Source: Strigomonas culicis (taxonomy: Eukaryota; Euglenozoa; Kinetoplastea; Trypanosomatida; Trypanosomatidae). Taken from it: 22,292 bases of DNA. Location of the stretch: the NCBI GenBank assembly GCA_000482145.1, contig AUXH01000309.1:1-22292 (forward strand), given 5' to 3'. Positions 1-6,376 of this stretch are shown piece after piece. The position numbers were made by a program, and so were the translations under genes. Position 1 is the first letter of the stretch. Every line of letters begins with the position of its first letter. Below the pieces are notes generated by a model. It was not told the origin of the DNA and did no database searches. It was given only the letters and a program-made list of their open reading frames with translations.

Positions 1-2
<2 letters not shown>

Positions 3-60
<58 letters not shown>
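3..60. repeat. (GT)n microsatellite at left edge
   Basis: About 29 uninterrupted GT units run to position 60 and may continue to the left of the window. There is no coding potential. Such arrays are common in trypanosomatid spacers and UTRs. Confidence 0.95.
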
Positions 61-64
<4 letters not shown>

Positions 65-1528
65 GTATGCATATTTATATAAAGAAAGAGCGATAGGTCA
101 CAAAAAGTAAGCATCGCTATAGTTCCCATCATGAGAGGCAAAAAAAAAACAAATAATGGCATACACGTAAACTCTTTCTGGGGATACGCTTTTCCCCCGT
201 TTTTTTACAAAGAAAACTAACTACATTGTATAAATATATATGTATATGAACATTTTTTTTTTATTAGTATTGTTAGTTTCAATTTTCCTTTATTTGTTAT
301 TTAACACTAGACTCCCCCCCTCCCCCCTTCCTTAGCCCAGTGTCTAAATTCCTAAATATATATATATATATATATATCTTACTCATTCAAAAGGGACACA
401 GCTCCCACACTCAAAAAAAAAAAAAGAAGAAAAATATATAATCTTCATTGTTTTGTTTTGTGTAAGTAACGTTAAGCAGAACGAAAGAAGAAAAAAAAGA
501 AAGAACAGTCATACAGCAAAAGAAAAAACGGAAATAAAATCGTATGACGAGCGAAAACGCGAAAAGGTCATTTGCACTGCATCTTCACAGTTGGATTTCC
601 TGTTTCGTATGAGGTATTACGTTCCGTATTCTTTTCTTTTTTATATATTTAATGGAGACCTTTTTTTTTTGTCCGACATAACAGGGTCTGTTCAGATCAT
701 TCGGTAGTATTTCTGTGTAGCTAGAAAAGAAAAAAAAAACTGTTTTATGTTTGGCTGTCATTGTTGTAATAACTAATTAGTATAATTGATCGTGCATTTG
801 TTTATTACTTATTCCCTTTTTTCACGATTTTTTTTTCAGATGGTTTTTTTTTCTTACACACTCACACAAAATATGTTTAGCGATTTCTGTTTTTAATAAT
901 TTACTCTCCGTCGGCTGAGACGGTTTTGAACAGTTTTTTTTTCTTGATTTGCATGTATGTAGAATAAACACGCTAACAAACAAACAACATCAAAAAAAAA
1001 CTAATGAAATGTCAAAAAGAGAGTTTCCTTTTTTTTCAGATGCATCTAAATCACTTTTAGTGAGAAAAACACAATTGTAATAAGCTGAAAAAAAAAACAG
1101 TCGACAAGATTACACCATTTTGTATCTTTTTTTGTGTGTGAAACATTAAGGAGTTTGAAGAAGAAGAAAAGGTTCCCTTTCTCAATTTCATTTCTTGCTT
1201 TATTATTAGTAACGTGCTTGTGGGAGCATTGAAAAACAGAAGGAAACAAAAAAGTTTTTTTAAAATGACTTTCATCATAAATACACTCTGCGAAGGATGT
1301 GTTAATTGTCCCTTAAACACTTTAGCCAGAAAGTAGTATTGTTTTGTTTACTATTTCTTTGTTTCTGTATGTCTGCAAGAATTAAAAAAAGAGAATACAT
1401 ATATATGTGTGTAACAAAAACAAAAAATAATACAGGAAAAAAGGAATAATAATAATATGAGCGACGTGGTCGTCATGCGAATAAATAACACCCTTTCCTG
1501 TTGCTAAAAAGTGGTACCTGTTCACGGA
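61..1528. other. Long AT-rich spacer without a recognisable gene
   Basis: This stretch is low-complexity DNA with many A and T homopolymers of 7-12 bases, an AT repeat and a C-rich run at about 312-328. Open frames here are short, mostly lack ATG starts and encode Lys/Phe-rich strings typical of homopolymer DNA. I found no tRNA A/B boxes, no rRNA or 7SL-like block, and no convincing C/D snoRNA. It is about twice as long as any other spacer in the window. It could be the 3' UTR of an upstream gene, a strand-switch region or simple filler; the sequence to the left is needed to decide. Confidence 0.7.
356..377. repeat. (AT)n microsatellite
   Basis: Eleven AT units in a row within the long left spacer. 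Confidence 0.9.
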
Positions 1529-1602
1529 TTTCCTTTTTTGCTTCCCTTCTCTTTTCTTTGCCTCCTCTTTATGTGTATATGTATATGCTGTTTTTCTACA
1601 AG
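1529..1602 (+). promoter_or_regulatory. Polypyrimidine tract and probable trans-splice acceptor for the 92-aa gene
   Basis: A C/T-dominated tract (1529-1571) and a second short T-rich stretch end in AG at 1601-1602. Splicing there would give a leader of about 117 nt with no ATG before the start codon at 1720. The AG choice is inferred from position only. Confidence 0.55.
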
Positions 1603-1719
1603 AAAGGAAAGAAAAATAATTAAAAAAAAAGAGAGTTACAGCCATTCGCAAGTCCCTTTAGTGAACAGATACACCACCACCTACGCCGCATCGCATTACC
1701 ACCCCTCTGCGCTGTGCCC

Positions 1720-1998
1720 ATGACCGTCATTTCCCGCCGCTCGCGCGCCGCCTTGGCCGCCGTCCTCGGCCTGCTGCTCTGCCTCGCACACAGCGCGGCT
1801 GCGAAGACGACGTACGTGGCGCCCAACGTGACGACCGGTATGTCTGTTGCAGACGAGCAGTACCTCATCGGCGTCATTTCCTTTACGGTTGTCCTCTTAG
1901 CGCTGTACATGGGTGTCAAGTCCATGACTGACATTTCCTACGATGACGACACACTGCTGATGGTCGAAGTGCCGGAGGACAACACACATGAGGAATAA
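1720..1998 (+). CDS. Small type I membrane protein, renin receptor/ATP6AP2 C-terminus-like
   Basis: 92 aa starting at the ATG at 1720 (the in-frame GTG six bases upstream is not used). A cleavable signal peptide fits residues 1-28 (basic SRRSR, hydrophobic core, SAAA). A short lumenal segment carries one N-glycosylation sequon (N36-V-T). One membrane helix spans about 49-66, and an acidic tail of about 26 residues contains Y74-DDD-TLLMVEV. This order, and an acidic D-[ST]-LL motif just after the helix, resembles the C-terminus of ATP6AP2/renin receptor proteins, which assist V-ATPase assembly in the ER/Golgi. The big lumenal domain of animal homologues is absent. The ORF is clearly a gene (abrupt GC-rich composition, signal peptide plus helix). 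The family assignment is inference from a short motif, and another small trypanosomatid membrane protein is possible. Confidence 0.75.
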   Translation: MTVISRRSRAALAAVLGLLLCLAHSAAAKTTYVAPNVTTGMSVADEQYLIGVISFTVVLLALYMGVKSMTDISYDDDTLLMVEVPEDNTHEE

Positions 1999-2402
1999 GA
2001 AGAAGGCATAATATATAAAACGAAAGGAGAGAGAAAAAAAGAAGGTTCTAAGGACTATAATAATAATAAAGCGTTGCGTCCCATGGTAATAAAGGTGATG
2101 CGTGCATGTGTGTGGGAACGGGCGCCTGAGGGTTGCTCATTTAGGCTACTGATTCTTGCGTGTTGCTTTTTTGTGTGTGATCGTTTTCTTGTTGGATATC
2201 GAATTAGGGCATCGTAGGTTGTACCGTGCACATTATAATAAAAAAAAGAACATCTGCATGATGACGGATGGATGAATTAAACATACTGAAACAACAAAGG
2301 ACTTGAGAGCCCATTTCCAATACATGTGCATGTATGTTTGTGTGTTAGCGTGTGTATGTGTATGGTGCATGTATTAACCGTTTTGCCTCATGTTCTCACA
2401 AC
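1999..2402. other. Spacer: 3' UTR of the 92-aa gene and intergenic DNA
   Basis: AT-rich sequence with ATAATAATAA-type stretches and TG-rich parts. No ATG-initiated frame of coding character is present. A C-box-like ATGATGA at 2258 followed by CTGA at 2286 was examined and rejected as a snoRNA. Confidence 0.6.
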
Positions 2403-2467
2403 CTTCTCTCTCTCTCTCTCTCTCTTACAAACACTCTCTTAACATCATACATGTTCTCTTCTCGAAG
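2403..2467 (+). promoter_or_regulatory. (CT)n polypyrimidine tract and probable trans-splice acceptor for the CYTH gene
   Basis: A CT repeat (about 2405-2425) is followed by the first AG after the tract at 2466-2467. An alternative AG lies at 2572-2573. Using either one removes the in-frame upstream ATG at 2451 from the mRNA and leaves the ATG at 2601 as the first start codon. Confidence 0.55.
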
Positions 2468-2600
2468 TGTAATATTCTTCTTTATCTATCGGTGTACATA
2501 TTTTTCGGTTCTTACGGTTTTGGTTGATTATCTGCCCACCTACTTCTTGGTGTCCATACATACAAAACAAAAGAAGAAGCACTCTACAACTGTAGAAAGG

Positions 2601-4640
2601 ATGCCGTTAGAAATCAAGATGGTGCTGAACGATGTGTCGGACTACACGAAGCTGGTCGGCACCCTGGAGCACCTGTTCCTCTCGGAGCAGTCCTACTGCG
2701 ACTACTTCTTCGACTTCGCCTGCAACGCCCTCAGCGAGCAGAAGTCCGTGCTGCGGCTGCGCGTGCCGTGCGTCAAGCCGGACTCGGTCAGCTCCCCCCT
2801 CGTCCCGCAGCAAAGCGGCCTCGTCGCCGCGGCGGAACCCGTCGCTGCCGATGCGCCGGCAATGGACCCCGCCTACATGGCCTTCCTGCGGTCGCTCAGC
2901 GCGCCGCCCGCGCCCGGCAGCAGCCGCGGCGTCGGCGGTGCTGCTGCCGGTGGCGGCGGCGGCCCCGCCCCGGAGCTGCTGCCGGGCGCCTGCGGCAAGC
3001 TCGTCTTCAAACAGAAGAACACCATCGACCGCGGGGAGCAGATGAGCTTTCTCTTGGAGGAGAAGGAGCTGCCCGCGGCGGTGGTGCAGCAGCTGCTCGC
3101 CGGCGTCACGCCCGTGTTCGAGGTGCTCGAGGCGTACGCCGACGCGCAGCGCGCCGGCGGCAACGCGGACTGCAAGGTGCTGCAGCTGCTGGACAGCCTG
3201 CGGGAGGTGGCGCGGCAGTATGTGCAGGACCCGCGCTCCCCCGCCAGCGCGGCGGCCGACGCGGACTCGGAGAACTACACGCAGCTGCGCTACGCCTCCG
3301 GCGGGCTCTCCCCGTCGGACGGCACGAGCGGCAGCCGCCCGACCGACGGGGCGCGCAGCCGCAGCGTGGAGGAGATGTGCCGGGAGCTCGGCCGCATCGG
3401 CAGCTACATGACTACGCGGAAGATGTATCACTTTATCCGCCTGGCGGAGGACGAGCGCGCGCGGCTGACCCCGGCGGAGCTGCAGGTGCGCGAGTCCCTG
3501 CGACTTCAGGTGGACCGCACGCTCTTCCCCTTCGGCGAGGGCTACGAGCTGGAGGTGCCCCGCATCGACCTGCCGCTGGATGACATCATGCTGGAGCTGA
3601 GGGCCTTTCTGCAGAGCTGCGGCATCCGCTACTACCCCGGCGCGGAGGGCAAGTTCGCGCAGTACATGCGCATGAAGCGCAACGCGGACGCCGAGACGCA
3701 CGACGTGCAGGACGTCAAGATGCGCATCACGAACATCTACGGCTACCAGGAGGTGCGCAACAACCTCGAGCGCATCGTCGCGGAGCGCCGCAAGGCGTCC
3801 GAGAGCGGCCGCCTGCGCGCGAACGCGGACGCGTCCTTTCCCGCGGATGCGGCGGAGGACACGGAGACCTACTTCACCGAGGAGCTGCACGAAAACTTCT
3901 TCTTCGACAGCCCCACCGGCGAGCTGCGCTCGCGGCGCTGCTTCCTGCGGCTGCGGCACTACGAACAGAGCAAGCGGTACACACTCGTGCTGAAGGAGAA
4001 CCAGACGGTCGTCGACGGCCAGCAGGAGAACCGCTCGTGCAAGACGGAGCTGTCGGAGGTGTCCGCGCAGCAGCTGCGCGACGACCCGACCCACTTCCTG
4101 CAGACGCAGTGGCAGCACAACGCGGTGACGCAGGCGCTCTGGAGCTTCTTCAACCTCCGCGCGCTCATTCAGCTGCCCGCGCACTTCCGCACGTACCGCA
4201 TCACCGTCCCGTGGTGGTCCGCGCAGAGCCAGCGGCCGACCGTGCAGCGCCACGGTGGCCCCGCGCTGCAGCGCCACGCGGCGCCGGGGCCCGACGGCGC
4301 GGACGGCGTGTCGCCGGCGCACTTCCTTTCGCAGCAGCAGCACAGCGCGGTGCCGCTGGTGCCGCCGCTGTCGATCCACCTCGACCGCACGCAGTACGAG
4401 CTGCCGCCGACCGCGCGGCAGCCCTTCAGCCTGCCGACCGCGACGCAGCAGAGCGTGCACGTGGACCATGAGACGGGTAACCGCATCGTGGAGCTGTACG
4501 AGATGGAGATCACGAACATCGTGCCTCAGACGTCGCCGCTGGCCGTGCTGAAGGAGCTGAGCGCCGTGCTGGAGAGCCTCGGCGTGGAGTGCAGCAAGGG
4601 CATCCAGAGCAAGCTGGAGCAGTATTTCTCGTTGCTATAA
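2601..4640 (+). CDS. Tandem CYTH-domain protein (triphosphate tunnel metalloenzyme family)
   Basis: 679 aa. The ATG at 2601 is chosen because it puts the N-terminal LEIK motif (E4, K6) at the usual CYTH position and because the upstream in-frame sequence is T-rich UTR. Domain 1 (about 1-345) has LRLRV (51-55), KLVFK (133-137) and YELEV (315-319), interrupted by Ala/Gly/Ser-rich inserts around 70-125 and 220-255. Domain 2 (about 370-679) has VKM (372-374), CFLRLR (to 452), TLVLKEN with K465 and E466, and YEMEI (633-637). These are the alternating acidic and basic strand residues that line the tunnel binding triphosphate and divalent metal. CYTH enzymes hydrolyse tripolyphosphate, thiamine triphosphate or nucleotide triphosphates, and some are adenylate cyclases; the substrate here cannot be read. 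The opening ExExK signature is partly lost in both copies (P-L-E-I-K and Q-D-V-K), so one domain may be regulatory. No signal peptide or membrane helix is seen. Confidence 0.85.
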   Translation: MPLEIKMVLNDVSDYTKLVGTLEHLFLSEQSYCDYFFDFACNALSEQKSVLRLRVPCVKPDSVSSPLVPQQSGLVAAAEPVAADAPAMDPAYMAFLRSLSAPPAPGSSRGVGGAAAGGGGGPAPELLPGACGKLVFKQKNTIDRGEQMSFLLEEKELPAAVVQQLLAGVTPVFEVLEAYADAQRAGGNADCKVLQLLDSLREVARQYVQDPRSPASAAADADSENYTQLRYASGGLSPSDGTSGSRPTDGARSRSVEEMCRELGRIGSYMTTRKMYHFIRLAEDERARLTPAELQVRESLRLQVDRTLFPFGEGYELEVPRIDLPLDDIMLELRAFLQSCGIRYYPGAEGKFAQYMRMKRNADAETHDVQDVKMRITNIYGYQEVRNNLERIVAERRKASESGRLRANADASFPADAAEDTETYFTEELHENFFFDSPTGELRSRRCFLRLRHYEQSKRYTLVLKENQTVVDGQQENRSCKTELSEVSAQQLRDDPTHFLQTQWQHNAVTQALWSFFNLRALIQLPAHFRTYRITVPWWSAQSQRPTVQRHGGPALQRHAAPGPDGADGVSPAHFLSQQQHSAVPLVPPLSIHLDRTQYELPPTARQPFSLPTATQQSVHVDHETGNRIVELYEMEITNIVPQTSPLAVLKELSAVLESLGVECSKGIQSKLEQYFSLL

Positions 4641-5057
4641 GAAGCCACCCTAGTGATGCTACTACGGACCGGCATCCTGCATGTTACCTAAACCCATAGA
4701 ATCCTATATATTAAAACCTGTTTGTTGATTACAATTCTCTTTTTTTTTGAAATTTCACTTCACCTACTGTCTTTCATTCTAAAGGAGATGTGCATATCTA
4801 CTTGCAATGAAGATAGACTTCGGTGTCGACGCAAGACCCAACCCCAAAAAAAAAAAACAGAAATACCACATATATTTATCGTGCTTCAGATGTGTTCTCC
4901 CTCTTTGGAAGAAAGATAGTAAACCGTGAAAAACAGTTTTATCTGTCCAAACACTGTCCTCCATTCCATATTTCTTTTTTGTTGTAGTTTGCTTGTACGC
5001 GAACAGAAGCCAGACCATCACCGCCGCGCATGTGTATCTCTTCCCTCCACTATACCC
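4641..5057. other. Spacer between the CYTH gene and H3.V
   Basis: AT-rich 3' UTR/intergenic DNA with T8 and A12 runs. Frames in it have non-ATG starts and biased composition. No RNA gene was recognised. Confidence 0.6.
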
Positions 5058-5161
5058 CACCCTTTTCTTTCTTTCTTTTTTTTCGCTTATACACTCAAAC
5101 AGTATTTCTTCTACTTTGCTCTCTTTTTTGTGTTGCTTCTCTTCTTTGCTTTGACAACAAG
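5058..5161 (+). promoter_or_regulatory. Double polypyrimidine tract and trans-splice acceptors for H3.V
   Basis: Two consecutive C/T tracts are present. The first (5058-5088) leads to AG at 5101-5102. The second (about 5104-5153) leads to AG at 5160-5161. They give leaders of 88 or 29 nt, both without ATG. Alternative acceptor use is plausible but unproven. Confidence 0.5.
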
Positions 5162-5190
5162 AAAAAAAAAACTCCACCCCCACTTTTATC

Positions 5191-5610
5191 ATGGCTGGAC
5201 TCACCAAGGCTGTGGTGCCCAAGCGCCCCAGCAAGAGCGTGGCGAGCCGCAAGATCCACAAGGTCGGCCGCATCACCGCGAAGAAGGAGGCCGCCGCCGG
5301 CGCGCGCCGCAAGTTCCGCTGGCGCCCCGGCACGGTGGCACTGCGCGAGGTGCGCAAGTACCAGTCCTCCACTGGGCTGCTCATCCAGCGCGCGCCGTTC
5401 TGCCGCCTCGTGCGCGAGATCGCGGCCAACTGGAAGGACACCATCCGCATGAGCCACTCCTCCCTGGAGTGCCTGCAGGAAGCGACCGAGTCCTTCCTCG
5501 TCGGCGTGCTCGGCGACGCGAACCTCTGCACCGTCCACGCCAAGCGCGTGACGCTATTCTCCAAGGACCTGCATCTCGCGCTCCGCCTGCGCGGCGAGCA
5601 AGGGCTGTAG
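5191..5610 (+). CDS. H3V: Histone H3 variant H3.V
   Basis: 139 aa. It has the H3 fold signature [11 protein letters not shown] (from R43), then [28 protein letters not shown], and [28 protein letters not shown] at the C-terminus. The divergent N-terminal tail contains [12 protein letters not shown] (10-21) and lacks the ARTKQTA-like start of canonical H3. The SVASR tail element and the DANLCT/HAxRVTLF core are what I know from trypanosome H3.V rather than from canonical H3 or from CENP-A, which kinetoplastids lack. H3.V replaces H3 in nucleosomes at sites where polycistronic transcription ends and at telomeres, and it cooperates with base J in termination. It acts in the nucleus as part of the histone octamer. 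The gene is single-copy in this window and flanked by unrelated genes, unlike the tandem arrays typical of core histones. Confidence 0.93.
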   Translation: MAGLTKAVVPKRPSKSVASRKIHKVGRITAKKEAAAGARRKFRWRPGTVALREVRKYQSSTGLLIQRAPFCRLVREIAANWKDTIRMSHSSLECLQEATESFLVGVLGDANLCTVHAKRVTLFSKDLHLALRLRGEQGL

Positions 5611-6129
5611 AGAGGCGCTCCCGGCTCGCGGTGAGGCGGGAAAAAAAAAACGGAAATGAAAAAAAAAGTGAACGCAGAACCCACAAAAAAAAAAGTAGAA
5701 AAAGATCGTATGTTAGATTTATACACACAGACATATGCATATGTATGTACAAGGCAACAAAGTTAATATAGAAACCCAAAAAAAAGGGTAAATACACAAT
5801 GAAACTGAGGAAAAAAGCTCTATTCTGAACTGAAAGAAAGTTACAATCACATTCTTGTTATGACATGATTAGTTACTTCTTTTCTTTTTTTTCCCTGTTT
5901 CTCTTGTTGACACTCCCTTTGTTGCGTATCTATGCACTTACACTCCGATTATTTTTTTTTGTTCGTTTCTTCGCTCTTGTTTGCTTTGATCGTTCTTTAT
6001 TATTATTATTGTACCCTCCAATTCTTTGTTTCATGCGGGTTGGTCTTTGTGTCGACAATCACGTTCTCCTTCACTTTTTTTTTTGGTGTGTGTGCTTCCT
6101 CTGTGTGATGAATTAGGGATTACGATTTA
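5611..6129. other. Spacer downstream of H3.V
   Basis: A-rich immediately after the stop (several A7-A10 runs), then T-rich from about 5870. It contains a perfect 14-bp palindrome at 5731-5744. An 83-codon ATG frame at 5865-6116 encodes a Phe/Leu string caused by T-richness and is not accepted as a gene. Confidence 0.6.
5731..5744. repeat. 14-bp perfect palindrome in the probable H3.V 3' UTR
   Basis: ACATATGCATATGT is identical to its reverse complement. It lies 121 bases past the H3.V stop codon. It may be chance in AT-rich DNA. Confidence 0.9.
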
Positions 6130-6169
6130 TCTCACTCTCACTCCCTCTCTCTCCCTCTCTCTCCATCAG
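6130..6169 (+). promoter_or_regulatory. CT-rich tract and possible trans-splice acceptor for the receptor gene
   Basis: A 37-base almost pure C/T tract ends in AG at 6168-6169. A second candidate follows a T-rich tract at 6311-6346, with AG at 6352-6353 or 6357-6358. The leader before the ATG at 6377 would be about 207 nt or only 18-23 nt. No ATG occurs in either leader. Confidence 0.5.
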
Positions 6170-6287
6170 TTTCATCGCGTTTGAACAAAATACTTTAAAG
6201 TAGCATTCAAGCTGAATTAAATTTCTCTTGCTAATAGCTGTTGCTAGTCATTCCTTCTATCTGTCCCTGTCTCATACGTATATAGAT

Positions 6288-6305
6288 AGGTATACAGGTA
6301 TACCT
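6288..6305 (+). promoter_or_regulatory. Small hairpin upstream of the receptor gene
   Basis: Perfect 7-bp arms AGGTATA/TATACCT separated by CAGG. It would be in the 5' UTR only if the upstream acceptor at 6168-6169 is used. Function is unknown. Confidence 0.4.
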
Positions 6306-6376
6306 TGTAGCGCTTCTTTTGTTGCTTTTGTTTTTGTACTTCTTCGCCACAAGCGCAGAAGGCAGTAGCTTATTGT

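Noticed and set aside
453..707. 84-codon open frame in the left spacer
   Set aside because: It begins with TTG rather than ATG, is Lys/Arg- and Phe-rich because of A/T homopolymers, and has none of the GC-rich coding composition seen in the real genes.
2258..2289. C-box-like ATGATGA followed by CTGA, a possible C/D snoRNA
   Set aside because: The two boxes are only 21 bases apart, with no second C'/D pair or terminal stem, so it fits chance better than a snoRNA.
2352..2600. N-terminal extension of the CYTH protein from the upstream in-frame start
   Set aside because: It runs through the CT splice tract and T-rich UTR; the first frame codon is not a plausible start, and the ATG at 2451 precedes the likely splice acceptor.
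2607..4469. 620-codon open frame on the minus strand opposite the CYTH gene
   Set aside because: It is an antisense shadow produced by GC-rich third positions; its protein is Arg/Ala/Val-rich with no domain, while the + strand frame has clear CYTH motifs.
5865..6116. 83-codon ATG frame encoding a very hydrophobic peptide
   Set aside because: The Phe/Leu content comes from T-rich DNA, codon usage is unlike the genes, and it lies within splice-tract-like sequence.
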